Below, piece by piece: positions 17,591 through 26,126 of a DNA stretch of 64,000 nt. How positions within the stretch are numbered: the first letter of the stretch is position 1; each line of letters starts with the position of its first letter. The position numbers and the translations under genes were made by a program. Below the pieces are notes generated by a model that did not search any database, was not told the origin of the DNA, and saw only the letters and a list, made by a program, of their open reading frames with translations. The DNA comes from Paenirhizobium cremeum. Lineage in GTDB: Bacteria > Pseudomonadota > Alphaproteobacteria > Rhizobiales > Rhizobiaceae. The stretch is taken from assembly GCF_022884085.1 (NCBI RefSeq), contig NZ_JAGGCS010000006.1:267893-331892 (forward strand), written 5' to 3'.

Positions 17591-18100
17591 TCAGGCCGAT
17601 AGCACCATGGCCCAGAAAGGTCTGTTGGCGGAAGAGGGCGCGTGGGCCACGGCAACGCCAAGCCCGTTATATTGGCCGAGCATGTTTTCGAGATGCTTCT
17701 TCGAGTCGATCCAGGCCTGTACCGCCCGCTCGACCGTGTCCTGGCCCGTTGCAATGTTTTCAGCGGCAGGCAAAGGCACTTCACCGGCTTTCATGCGGCT
17801 CAGAAAGCTGTCGTTGAAGCCGATCAGATGGGACATCTTGTCGGCCCTGGCCATACGTCGCGCCTGGAAGATCGCCGCCGTCTCCGCCGCCGGGTTCTTG
17901 GAAAGCGCGCCAAGTCCCTTCTTTGCGCGCAGCGCGTTGACGAGCGGAAGTGCCGCGTCCGTCTCGGGCTTGGCCGTGTCGTCCGAAACTGTCAGCACTT
18001 CCGTGCTGCGGCAGCCGGCAAGAGCGATCGCGAGCCCGCTGCCGGCAAGAATCAGCAGGCCGCGGCGCTGCAATGGCTGAGCGATGACGGAAAGCTGCAT
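17591..18100 (-). CDS. CAP/SCP-domain lipoprotein
   Basis: A 169-residue exported protein. The N-terminus has a lipoprotein signal ending LAGC, so it is probably anchored in the envelope. The rest is a bacterial CAP (SCP/PR1-like) domain: LVNALRAKKGLGAL, AIFQARRMARADKMSH, AENIATGQDTVERAVQAWIDS and a C-terminal GLGVAVAHA strand. Bacterial CAP proteins have no proven general activity. It follows the 88-residue membrane protein gene with a 1-bp gap, so the two are likely co-translated. Confidence 0.8.
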   Translation of the reverse strand: MQLSVIAQPLQRRGLLILAGSGLAIALAGCRSTEVLTVSDDTAKPETDAALPLVNALRAKKGLGALSKNPAAETAAIFQARRMARADKMSHLIGFNDSFLSRMKAGEVPLPAAENIATGQDTVERAVQAWIDSKKHLENMLGQYNGLGVAVAHAPSSANRPFWAMVLSA

Positions 18101-18101
18101 G

Positions 18102-18368
18102 TCAGTTGCGGCTATTGAAAAGACGAAGAACGATGAAAACCGGTATGACGACAGTCGCCCCGAGCAGGAGATAATCGCCGACCCGTCCGAGCGCGGCGAA
18201 GCCCCTGTACCAGAGTTCGAGGAAGAAATGACGGATGCCTTCCACGATGTCGAGCGGATAGATGCCGAAGACGGTCATGATGAAACCGACGATCAGCGAT
18301 ACGACCACAAGCTTGACGAGGGTCCGGCCCGGTGTGTCGCCCAGAAATCTGTTCACTCGATCCGACAT
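18102..18368 (-). CDS. Small inner-membrane protein (DUF6460-like)
   Basis: An 88-residue protein with two predicted membrane helices: VKLVVVSLIVGFIMTVFGIY (about 19-38) and LLLGATVVIPVFIVLRLF (about 67-84), joined by an amphipathic segment. Similar short proteins occur widely in Rhizobiales and have no known role. It immediately precedes the CAP lipoprotein gene. Confidence 0.75.
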   Translation of the reverse strand: MSDRVNRFLGDTPGRTLVKLVVVSLIVGFIMTVFGIYPLDIVEGIRHFFLELWYRGFAALGRVGDYLLLGATVVIPVFIVLRLFNSRN

Positions 18369-18512
18369 GCAAATCTCCTGTTTCGCCTGAGATAGGTCGA
18401 CTCTTCCGGTCCCGCAAGCGCGGTGCGCGGACGGCCGGCGCGCAGCGCAGCAAATAGCTCTTGTGTTTTTCTCACGTATCGGTCAAGACCGCGCGCCGCC
18501 AGAGGTTTCATC

Positions 18513-19457
18513 ATGCAGACGATCCAGTTCTCGTCCGGCGACGTTATCGCCGACCGCCGCGCCGATTATGCCCGAATGCTTGCCGAAAGTGGCGATCCTG
18601 CGGCAGCAGCCGAATTGATGGAACAGGCGCTGGAACTGGCGCCCGAATGGGCCGCCGGCTGGCTGCGCTTTGCCGAATATCTGGAAAAGGCGGGAGACGG
18701 TAAGCGAGCGATAAAAGCCTTACGGAAAGTCGAGGAACTCGATGCGGAGGAAATCTTCGGCGCGCGGCTGAAACTCGCGCTGCTTGGCGCTGTCGATGTG
18801 CCGGTCCAACCTCCGAGCCGCTATGTCGAGGCACTTTTCGACGATTATGCCGACCGCTTCGAGGCCGCCCTCGTCGAACGGCTCGATTACAGTGTGCCGC
18901 AGAAACTCTCGGCGCTTCTCGCGCGCTACCATGGCGACGCCCCGCCTTTCCGGCTTGCCGTCGATCTCGGCTGCGGAACCGGCCTTTTCGGCGTGGAGGT
19001 CCGTTCAATCGTGAAGCGTCTCGAAGGCTTCGACCTTTCCGTCAACATGCTGGCCAAGGCCGCGGAAAAGGGCGTCTACGATCTGCTCGGGCGCGCTGAC
19101 CTTTCGCTCGATGCGGAAGGGTCCGGTCTGTTTGGCGCAGGGCTTGCCCGGCATCGTGCCGATCTGCTGACTGCGGCCGATGTGCTGATGTATCTCGGTG
19201 ACCTTGATGCGGCCCTGTCGCTCGCAACCGAGTTGTCCCGGCCGGGTGCTCTCTTTGCATTTTCCGTCGAGGATGCCGGCACGGACGAGGGTTTCCATCT
19301 CGCGCCGTCGCTCCGCTATGCCCATTCTGAGGCGCATGTGCGCGCGAAGCTTGTCGCTGCGGGCTTCGAGGTCGCCGATATCGAGCGAACAGTCATTCGC
19401 ATGGATGGCGGAAAACCCGTCTCCGGTATACTTTTTATTGCGGTGCGAAAGGCATGA
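18513..19457 (+). CDS. TPR-containing SAM-dependent methyltransferase
   Basis: A 314-residue protein with a short helical-repeat N-terminus (DPAAAAELMEQALELAP and WLRFAEYLEKAGDGKRAIKAL, about 27-78, TPR-like) followed by a class I methyltransferase fold. The SAM site is LAVDLGCGTGLFG and a motif II/III region around ADVLMYLGDLDAAL. The start at ATG 18513 follows AGAGG; the frame upstream to 18423 is arginine-rich and out of character. The target may be a protein, small molecule or RNA; nothing nearby decides it. Confidence 0.8.
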   Translation: MQTIQFSSGDVIADRRADYARMLAESGDPAAAAELMEQALELAPEWAAGWLRFAEYLEKAGDGKRAIKALRKVEELDAEEIFGARLKLALLGAVDVPVQPPSRYVEALFDDYADRFEAALVERLDYSVPQKLSALLARYHGDAPPFRLAVDLGCGTGLFGVEVRSIVKRLEGFDLSVNMLAKAAEKGVYDLLGRADLSLDAEGSGLFGAGLARHRADLLTAADVLMYLGDLDAALSLATELSRPGALFAFSVEDAGTDEGFHLAPSLRYAHSEAHVRAKLVAAGFEVADIERTVIRMDGGKPVSGILFIAVRKA

Positions 19458-19574
19458 TCCGACCGAAAATTGCGAAGATTGCGATAGGTCAGTATTGCTT
19501 ACGTATTGCGCTTGCGAACACCTGAATCTGCGCTACCCTAAAGCCATCGAAGCCCGGTATCCGGAGATGGTGGC

Positions 19575-20213
19575 ATGGCACAGATCAGCAGCATGTTGGG
19601 TATCTGGAACACGAACCCCTCTCGTCACACGCCCGTGGAAGACATACAGGGAATTCTGGCCGGGGTCATGATTTCCGCGCTCGGCCTCTATCTTCTGGCA
19701 AAAGTGGGATTGCTGACCGGCGGCATGGCCGGGTTGGCCTTCGTCATCCATTACTGGAGCGGCGTGAGCTTCGGTCTTCTCTTCTTCCTGTTCAACCTGC
19801 CGTTCTATTGGCTTTCACTGCGTCGCGTCGGCGTCGATTTCACCCTGAAGACCTTCGTCGCCGTCGGCCTGACTTCTTTCCTCGTTGAAATCGAGAGCCG
19901 TTTCCTCGTTATCGAGACGGTCGCGCCCTTCTGGGCCGCTGTGCTTGGCGGCCTGCTTCTTGGTTTCGGCCTTCTTGCGCTTTATCGCCACCGCGCAAGC
20001 CTTGGCGGCCTCGGCATTCTCGCGGTCTATATCCAGGATCGTTTCGGTATCCGCGCGGGCCTTGTCCAGCTCGCCTTCGATCTCTGCATCATGGCGCTCG
20101 CCTTCGCGGTTCTCTCGCCCATGGTGGTTGCCTATTCGGTGGTCGGTGCTGTCGTGCTCAATCTCTTCCTTGCGATCAATCACCGCTCGGACCGCTACAT
20201 CGCTCTCCGCTGA
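19575..20213 (+). CDS. YitT-family membrane protein (copy 1)
   Basis: A 212-residue inner-membrane protein of the YitT/DUF161 group with five or six helices. Characteristic parts are DIQGILAGVMISALGL, KVGLLTGGMAGLAF, FFLFNLPFYW and the C-terminal VVLNLFLAINHRSDRYIALR. Function of YitT proteins is not established. The next gene is a clear paralogue in tandem, 80 bp downstream. Confidence 0.82.
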   Translation: MAQISSMLGIWNTNPSRHTPVEDIQGILAGVMISALGLYLLAKVGLLTGGMAGLAFVIHYWSGVSFGLLFFLFNLPFYWLSLRRVGVDFTLKTFVAVGLTSFLVEIESRFLVIETVAPFWAAVLGGLLLGFGLLALYRHRASLGGLGILAVYIQDRFGIRAGLVQLAFDLCIMALAFAVLSPMVVAYSVVGAVVLNLFLAINHRSDRYIALR

Positions 20214-20293
20214 AACCTGTTCGCCTTGCCTCTTGAGCAATTGTCTCGGGCGCGATACCGAAACTGAAAGGCTTCAAAGGAGAGAGTCGGTTT

Positions 20294-20938
20294 ATGGCGA
20301 CAGGTGAGGTGAAGACGCGGTTAAAGGGCTTGCTGGCGTCTTCGGCCGAACGGCATTCGCTCGTCGACGATGTGCAGGGTGTGCTCGCCGGCAGCATGCT
20401 GGCGGCTCTCGGTGTTCTGTTGCTGTCGGGTGGAAAGCTGCTTTCAGGCGGAACGGCGGGCGTGGCCTTCCTGCTGCATTACCTGACGGAGACCGGCTTC
20501 GGCCCCATCTTCTTCATCCTCAACCTGCCGTTCTATTATTTCGCCTACCGGCAACTCGGCGCGGCCTTCACCATCAAGACCTTTTCCGCTGTGGCCCTGA
20601 CGTCGTTCCTCACAGCAACGCTGCCACGCTTCGTCTCGTTCTCCTCGCTCGACCCCCTGATCGCCGGGGTCTTCGGCGGGTTGCTCGTGGGAACAGGCAT
20701 GTTGGCGCTCTTTCGCCACCGGGCGAGCCTTGGCGGGTTCGGCATCCTCGCGCTCTATCTGCAGGATCGCTTCGGCTGGCGCGCCGGACTGGTGCAACTC
20801 GGCTTCGATGGCCTCGTGCTGGTCTTTTCCTTTTTTGTCGCCACGCCCTTCATCATCTTCTGCTCGGTCATGGGCGCTGTCGTGCTCAATCTGACGCTTG
20901 CCATCAATCACCGGAAAGACCGCTACATCGCGATGTAA
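20294..20938 (+). CDS. YitT-family membrane protein (copy 2)
   Basis: A 214-residue paralogue of the gene just upstream. Shared blocks include D-Q-G-L-AG at the start, the SGGTAGVAF loop, FFILNLPFYYFAYRQLG, LALFRHRASLGGFGIL-type region, LQDRFGWRAGLVQL and LAINHRKDRYIAM at the C-terminus. AAGGAGAGAG lies before the ATG. The tandem pair suggests a local duplication that has diverged; the two could form a hetero-oligomer or have separate roles. Confidence 0.82.
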   Translation: MATGEVKTRLKGLLASSAERHSLVDDVQGVLAGSMLAALGVLLLSGGKLLSGGTAGVAFLLHYLTETGFGPIFFILNLPFYYFAYRQLGAAFTIKTFSAVALTSFLTATLPRFVSFSSLDPLIAGVFGGLLVGTGMLALFRHRASLGGFGILALYLQDRFGWRAGLVQLGFDGLVLVFSFFVATPFIIFCSVMGAVVLNLTLAINHRKDRYIAM

Positions 20939-20970
20939 CGGTCTTTCTGCTGGCATCAACCCGACTGGTG

Positions 20971-21432
20971 TCAGGCCGCAACGGCCGGCTGGTCGATCGG
21001 ATGCTGGGAGCGGAACCCGACCGCTATGCGGTTCCAGACGTTGATAGTCCCGATTGCGACCGTGATGTTGGCAATTTCCGCTTCGCTGAAATATTCCTTC
21101 AGCGCTTGGAACTCAGCGTCCGGTGCGCCGGTGGCGGCAATATTGGTGACGGCATCGACCCAGGCGAGCAGGGCCCGTTCGCGAGGCGTGTAGATCGGCG
21201 ATTCCCGCCACACGCTCATCAGGTTGATCCACTGCTCGGAAAGACCGTCGTGGCGGGATTCCTTCACATGCATGTCGACGCAATATGCGCAGCCATTGAT
21301 GATCGATGCCCGAAGCTTGATCAGGTGGATTTCGGCGCGGCTGAGGCCGCTGTTCTGCACGAAGAGTTCGAGTGCATAGACGGCCTTGAATGCGGCCGGG
21401 GATGCCTTCTGGAGATCGAGACGCGGATGCAT
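20971..21432 (-). CDS. Carboxymuconolactone decarboxylase / AhpD-fold protein
   Basis: A 153-residue AhpD-like protein. The redox motif CAYC followed by VDMH (residues about 45-53) fits peroxidase-associated members of the carboxymuconolactone decarboxylase family. It starts at ATG 21432; the longer frame runs into the upstream regulator. The Rrf2-family gene ends 13 bp before it on the same strand, so this gene is the likely target of that regulator, probably in oxidant or thiol stress. Confidence 0.85.
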   Translation of the reverse strand: MHPRLDLQKASPAAFKAVYALELFVQNSGLSRAEIHLIKLRASIINGCAYCVDMHVKESRHDGLSEQWINLMSVWRESPIYTPRERALLAWVDAVTNIAATGAPDAEFQALKEYFSEAEIANITVAIGTINVWNRIAVGFRSQHPIDQPAVAA

Positions 21433-21445
21433 GGCTTTCTTCCTT

Positions 21446-21958
21446 TCATTCCTGCCCCTGGCGGGCGGATTTGCGTTCGTTGATTTCGAGGAAGGCACAG
21501 CCGCGGGCGGCGATACCTCCATCGTCGGTGGCGTTCAGATCCGAAATAAGATCCGCGATGCTCGTCTTCTTGAGCTCCGCCCGGTAGACGCGCTCGGCCG
21601 CCAGCATCGCAGCGGCAATCCCACAGGGTCTTTCGAAATACCGCCCGGGGAGGGGATTGGGTCCCCGTTGACGGATTTCCTGACAGCGAAAGGCTGGCTG
21701 GGGGCCTTCCACCGCAATCACGATGTCGAGCAGGGTGATCTCGTTCGGTTTGCGTGCAAGGCGATACCCGCCCTTGGGACCGGGAACCGTCGTCACCAGA
21801 TCCGCAGCGGAAAGCGCCTGCAGGTGTTTCAGGAGATAGCTGGGAGAAACGCCGTGAAATTCCGCAAGCGCTGCCGCCGACAGGACGCCGTCCCCAGAAA
21901 GCGAAGCCAGCATGGTCATGCTGTGAATGGCCTGTTCAACGCCGTCGCCGAGTTTCAT
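21446..21958 (-). CDS. Rrf2-family transcriptional regulator
   Basis: A 170-residue winged-helix regulator. The N-terminal HTH spans IHSMTMLASLSGDGVLSAA to SPSYLLKHLQALSAAD, then the wing GPKGGYRLAR and the dimer helix region. Three cysteines (in FRCQEI, RPCGIA and ARGCAF) could sense redox state or bind a metal cluster, but spacing differs from classical IscR/NsrR. The start is ATG 21958 after GGAG. A long dyad lies 14-40 bp upstream, and the AhpD-fold gene follows by 13 bp. Confidence 0.85.
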   Translation of the reverse strand: MKLGDGVEQAIHSMTMLASLSGDGVLSAAALAEFHGVSPSYLLKHLQALSAADLVTTVPGPKGGYRLARKPNEITLLDIVIAVEGPQPAFRCQEIRQRGPNPLPGRYFERPCGIAAAMLAAERVYRAELKKTSIADLISDLNATDDGGIAARGCAFLEINERKSARQGQE

Positions 21959-21971
21959 ATCGTCATCTCCA

Positions 21972-21998
21972 AATCGTGGATAATAATTATCCGTGATT
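21972..21998. promoter_or_regulatory. Dyad operator upstream of the Rrf2 gene
   Basis: The core 21978-21992 is GGATAAT-A-ATTATCC, a perfect 15-bp dyad, and its flanks AATC/GATT extend the symmetry to 27 bp with two unpaired GT spacers. It sits just upstream of the Rrf2 start codon, as expected for an autoregulatory site of a homodimer. Confidence 0.65.
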
Positions 21999-22058
21999 TT
22001 CAATGCTGTCAACAGCGCTTCTCTTTCGCGCTGCATGCACTAGGTTGACGCTGTGTTC

Positions 22059-24560
22059 ATGAATCAGGCCGCCGATATGCCGCTGCCCGTTCCCTTCATC
22101 CGCTGGTTTGCGGAAAAGGGATGGCAGCCGCGTGCCCATCAGCTGGAACTTCTGCAAAGAGCGCGAGACGGGGAAAGCCTCCTGCTGATCGCGCCGACTG
22201 GCGCTGGCAAGACACTCGCCGGCTTCCTGCCGTCGCTCACGGAACTTGCCGAACGTGGACGTCTTCCGCCCGGCGCGCCGTTCACCGGCGTCCACACGCT
22301 CTACATCTCGCCGCTGAAGGCGCTTGCTGTCGATATCGAGCGCAATCTCATGAAGCCGGTATCGGAAATGGCATTGCCGGTTACGATCGAAAACCGCACC
22401 GGCGATACCCCCCAGGGCAAGCGCCAGCGCCAGAAGCTCAATCCGCCCGACATACTACTGACCACGCCCGAACAGCTGGCCCTGCTGCTTTCCCACTCGG
22501 ATTCCGAACGCTTCTTCCGCGACCTGCGTTATGTGGTCTTCGACGAACTACACTCGCTGGTCACATCCAAACGCGGTCACCTGCTGTCGCTCGGGCTTGC
22601 GCGTCTTCGTCGCCTCGCACCCGATCTGCGCACCGTCGGTCTCTCGGCTACGGTGGCCGAGCCCATGGAGTTGCAGCGCTGGCTGGTTGGCCAGCCGCCG
22701 CGGGGGGCAAGCCATGCCGGGCTGATTACGGTGACCGGCGGCGCCAAGCCGGAGATCACAATCCTGAAGACCGAGGAACGTGTTCCTTGGTCCGGCCATT
22801 CGGCTCGCTATGCCATGCCGGAGCTCTATCAGGTGCTCAAGGAATTTCGGACGACGCTGATCTTCGTCAACACACGTTCGCAGGCCGAATTGCTGTTTCA
22901 GGAACTCTGGACGATCAACGACGACAACCTGCCCATTGCGCTCCATCACGGTTCGCTCGATGTCGCCCAGCGCCGCAAGGTCGAGGCAGCCATGGCCGAC
23001 AACCGGCTCCGGGCCGTCGTCGCTACCTCAACGCTCGATCTCGGCATCGATTGGGGCGACGTCGATCTCGTGGTTCACGTTGGCGCGCCGAAAGGGGCAT
23101 CGAGGCTTGCCCAGCGCATCGGCCGTGCCAACCACCGCATGGACGAACCGAGCCGTGCGATCCTCGTGCCGGCCAACCGTTTCGAGGTGATGGAATGTCA
23201 GGCGGCGCTGGATGCCAACTACGTGGGGGCACAGGACACGCCGCCCATCGGCGACGGCTCGCTCGACGTTCTGGCGCAGCATGTGCTCGGTATGGCCTGT
23301 GCGGCACCTTTCCTTGCCGATGACCTGTATGAGGAGGTGACGAGCGCTTCGCCTTATGCGCTGCTGCCGCGCGAGACCTTCGACCGTATCGTCGATTTCG
23401 TCGCCACCGGCGGCTACGCGCTCAGAACCTATGAACGCTATGCCCGCATCCGGCTGAACAGGGAGGGACGCTGGCGGGTTTCCAACCCCCAGGTCGCACA
23501 GCAATACAGGCTGAATCTCGGCACCATCGTCGAAATGCCGATGCTCAACATCCGGCTCGTCAAGCGCAACCATCTCGGCTCCATCGGCCGGGGCGGCATG
23601 TCGCTTGGCAAGGTCGAGGAGTATTTTCTGGAGCAGTTGAGCCAGGGAGACACCTTTCTGTTTTCTGGTAAGGTGCTCCGCTTCGAAGGCATCCGGGACA
23701 ATGAATGCCTCGCTTCCAATGCCTTTTCTCAGGACCCGAAGATCCCGGCCTATGCCGGCGGCAAGTTTCCGCTCTCCACCTATCTCGCCGAACAGGTCCG
23801 TGCCATGCTGGATGATCCCGCCCGGCGGGCCGGCCTGCCGGATCAGGTCCGGGATTGGCTGGAAATCCAGCGGGAGAAGTCTATCCTGCCGAAGCGTGGC
23901 GAACTGCTGATCGAGACCTTTCCCCGCGCCAACCGCTTTTTTCTGGTCGCCTATCCATTCGAGGGACGGCTGGCCCACCAGACGCTCGGCATGCTGCTCA
24001 CCCGTAGGCTTGAGCGAATGGGTGCGAAACCCCTCGGCTTTGTCGCGACCGACTATTCGCTGGCCGTCTGGGGGCTGGAGGACATGGGCGCCATGATCGC
24101 CTCTGCCCGCCTGCGCCTCGCCGATCTGTTCGACGAGGACATGCTGGGCGACGATCTCGAGGCGTGGCTCGACGAATCCTGGATGCTGAAGCGAACCTTC
24201 CGCACCTGCGCCGTCATCGCCGGCCTGATCGAAAAGCGGCATCCCGGCAAGGAAAAGAGCGGCCGGCAGGTGACGGTGTCGGCGGATTTGATCTATGACG
24301 TGCTGCGCAGCCACGAACCGGATCATATCCTCTTGGAAGCGACGCGACAGGATGCCGCCGCGGGTCTTCTCGATATTGCCCGGCTCGGCGATATGCTAAA
24401 GAGAATCAAAGGGCATATCACACACATGCGGCTCGACCATATTTCACCGCTCGCCGTGCCGGTGATGCTGGAGATCGGCCGGGAGCCGGTCGCTGGTGAA
24501 GCCCAGGAACACGTGCTTGCCGAAGCCGCAGACGATCTGATCGCCGAGGCCATGGCGTGA
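22059..24560 (+). CDS. Ligase-associated DEXH-box helicase (Lhr-type)
   Basis: An 833-residue superfamily 2 DNA helicase of the Lhr family. Motifs: Walker A APTGAGKT, TTPEQL, Walker B DELH, SAT, ATSTLDLGIDWG (motif V) and RIGRANHR (motif VI), followed by the winged-helix and Lhr core. The downstream neighbour pdeM identifies it as the 'ligase-associated DNA damage response' form that works with an ATP-dependent ligase and an exonuclease not in this window. ATG 22059 is chosen; GTG 22053 is possible. Confidence 0.92.
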   Translation: MNQAADMPLPVPFIRWFAEKGWQPRAHQLELLQRARDGESLLLIAPTGAGKTLAGFLPSLTELAERGRLPPGAPFTGVHTLYISPLKALAVDIERNLMKPVSEMALPVTIENRTGDTPQGKRQRQKLNPPDILLTTPEQLALLLSHSDSERFFRDLRYVVFDELHSLVTSKRGHLLSLGLARLRRLAPDLRTVGLSATVAEPMELQRWLVGQPPRGASHAGLITVTGGAKPEITILKTEERVPWSGHSARYAMPELYQVLKEFRTTLIFVNTRSQAELLFQELWTINDDNLPIALHHGSLDVAQRRKVEAAMADNRLRAVVATSTLDLGIDWGDVDLVVHVGAPKGASRLAQRIGRANHRMDEPSRAILVPANRFEVMECQAALDANYVGAQDTPPIGDGSLDVLAQHVLGMACAAPFLADDLYEEVTSASPYALLPRETFDRIVDFVATGGYALRTYERYARIRLNREGRWRVSNPQVAQQYRLNLGTIVEMPMLNIRLVKRNHLGSIGRGGMSLGKVEEYFLEQLSQGDTFLFSGKVLRFEGIRDNECLASNAFSQDPKIPAYAGGKFPLSTYLAEQVRAMLDDPARRAGLPDQVRDWLEIQREKSILPKRGELLIETFPRANRFFLVAYPFEGRLAHQTLGMLLTRRLERMGAKPLGFVATDYSLAVWGLEDMGAMIASARLRLADLFDEDMLGDDLEAWLDESWMLKRTFRTCAVIAGLIEKRHPGKEKSGRQVTVSADLIYDVLRSHEPDHILLEATRQDAAAGLLDIARLGDMLKRIKGHITHMRLDHISPLAVPVMLEIGREPVAGEAQEHVLAEAADDLIAEAMA

Positions 24561-24576
24561 AGGAAAAGAACACCGC

Positions 24577-25302
24577 ATGAACCGCCTGGCCCAACTCAAG
24601 GCTCCGGCCCTCGATGATCCCGATTACTCTGCCCGTTTCGTGCTGAACGGAGTGGAGGCGATCGCCGATGCCGGTGGCGTGCTGATCCTGCCAGAACTCG
24701 GCATGCTCGTCGTGTCGGACCTGCATCTCGAAAAGGGTGCCGCCTTCGCGCGCCGCGGCCTGTTGCTGCCACCCTATGACACGCTGTCGACGCTTCGCAT
24801 CCTCGAAGCTGCGATTGCGCGACACGATCCGAAGATCGTTATCAGCCTGGGCGACAATTTCCACGATCCCGTCGGCTCCGCCCTGCTGCCGGCGCCGTTT
24901 CGCGAGAAGATCGCCGCCATGGCCCGGGGCCGCGAATGGATCTGGATCAACGGCAACCACGATCCCGACGGCATTGCCGACCTGCCGGGTATCTCCGCCG
25001 ATGAAATCGTCTTCGGTGGCCTGACGTTTCGCCACGAGCCGAGCCTGATTGCCGGCAAGGGGGAGGTCTCGGGCCACCTCCATCCCTGCGCCACCGTGCG
25101 GCGAAGGGAAAAATCGGTGCGGCGCCCCTGTTTCGCGACCGATGGGCAGCGATTGCTGATGCCGGCTTTCGGGGTCATGACAGGAGGGCTCGACCTTCGC
25201 CACCGGGCGTTTGCCGGTCTGTTCGACCGGGCTGAACTCGTTGCCCATCTGCTCGGCCGCGACCGCATCTACTCCGTGCGCTTTGCCAACCTGCTCGGCT
25301 GA
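24577..25302 (+). CDS. pdeM: Ligase-associated DNA damage response endonuclease PdeM
   Basis: A 241-residue calcineurin-like metallophosphoesterase. Metal ligands are seen in VSDLHLEKG, LGDNFHDPVG, NGNHD and SGHLHP. PdeM is encoded with Lhr-type helicase genes in proteobacteria and is thought to nick or process damaged DNA. It starts 16 bp after the helicase stop on the same strand, making an operon of two. Confidence 0.93.
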   Translation: MNRLAQLKAPALDDPDYSARFVLNGVEAIADAGGVLILPELGMLVVSDLHLEKGAAFARRGLLLPPYDTLSTLRILEAAIARHDPKIVISLGDNFHDPVGSALLPAPFREKIAAMARGREWIWINGNHDPDGIADLPGISADEIVFGGLTFRHEPSLIAGKGEVSGHLHPCATVRRREKSVRRPCFATDGQRLLMPAFGVMTGGLDLRHRAFAGLFDRAELVAHLLGRDRIYSVRFANLLG

Positions 25303-25321
25303 TGGATGCGGGAACTCGCTA

Positions 25322-26125
25322 TCAATCCTTGCGGAACAACAGGCTTGCACCCCAGCCGGTGACCAACGCCAGAAGTACGGAAAGCATGCCATAGGAGAGG
25401 GGATTTTCGTGGGCGGCTCTCGAAATCGAATCCTCGATACCAGTCTTGATGACCCGCAGCGCCAGTTCCTTCTCGCCGATGAATTCGCCGGTCTTGAACA
25501 AATAGGCATGCACGATGTGTACGCCATCGGGAATGTTTGCCGGTAGCCGCAGCGTCGCCTTGAACAGGCTGGAACTGACGAAGCGGACGCCGTTGGTGTC
25601 GCGCTGGTAGAGCCCGTGCGACTGCTTGATGCGACGGAAGGCGTCGCGGAATTCGGTGAGGTTGGCGTCGTAGCTGATATAGCCGGTCGGCGTCAGCGAC
25701 AGATGGTCGATGCCGATGCCGAGACCCGTCAGTGTCTGAGCCGGTGCGATCTGTTCCACCGGGCGGGTACTCGCCAGCGAATAGGAGATCGGCATGCGCT
25801 CGAAGGTCATCGAGGTCCGGTTCATCCATATGCCGAACAGCCGGTCCTTGCGGCGTACCGTCGTTTCTTCCCGGGGGCCTTCCAGCGTCACCACAACGTC
25901 GTACTGGCCGATGGCCAGCAGCAATTGATCGGCATTGGTGAGCGCCCCGAAGATCGTAAGGTCTGCGCCGCGAAAATCCGAGGTGATGGCGATTTCGCTG
26001 GTCGACGTCCCAATATCCAGGCCTTCCTTACCCATCATGTCGCCGGCAAGCGGGATCTGCGCGAGACCGTGGGAGGCGGAGAAGAGGCCGGCTGCGATGG
26101 AGAGCGTTGCGAGGAGCCTGCGCAT
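25322..26125 (-). CDS. TIGR02186 family exported/membrane protein
   Basis: A 267-residue protein with an N-terminal signal (about 1-22) and a C-terminal membrane helix (LSYGMLSVLLALVTGWGASLLF region, about 243-262). The external part includes SEIAITSDFRGADLTIFG and GPREETTVRRKDRLFGIWMNR, family hallmarks of TIGR02186 (alphaproteobacterial transmembrane protein). It begins 1 bp after the TauE gene stop on the same strand, so it is translationally linked to that exporter; a periplasmic partner role is inferred. Confidence 0.85.
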   Translation of the reverse strand: MRRLLATLSIAAGLFSASHGLAQIPLAGDMMGKEGLDIGTSTSEIAITSDFRGADLTIFGALTNADQLLLAIGQYDVVVTLEGPREETTVRRKDRLFGIWMNRTSMTFERMPISYSLASTRPVEQIAPAQTLTGLGIGIDHLSLTPTGYISYDANLTEFRDAFRRIKQSHGLYQRDTNGVRFVSSSLFKATLRLPANIPDGVHIVHAYLFKTGEFIGEKELALRVIKTGIEDSISRAAHENPLSYGMLSVLLALVTGWGASLLFRKD

Positions 26126-26126
26126 G

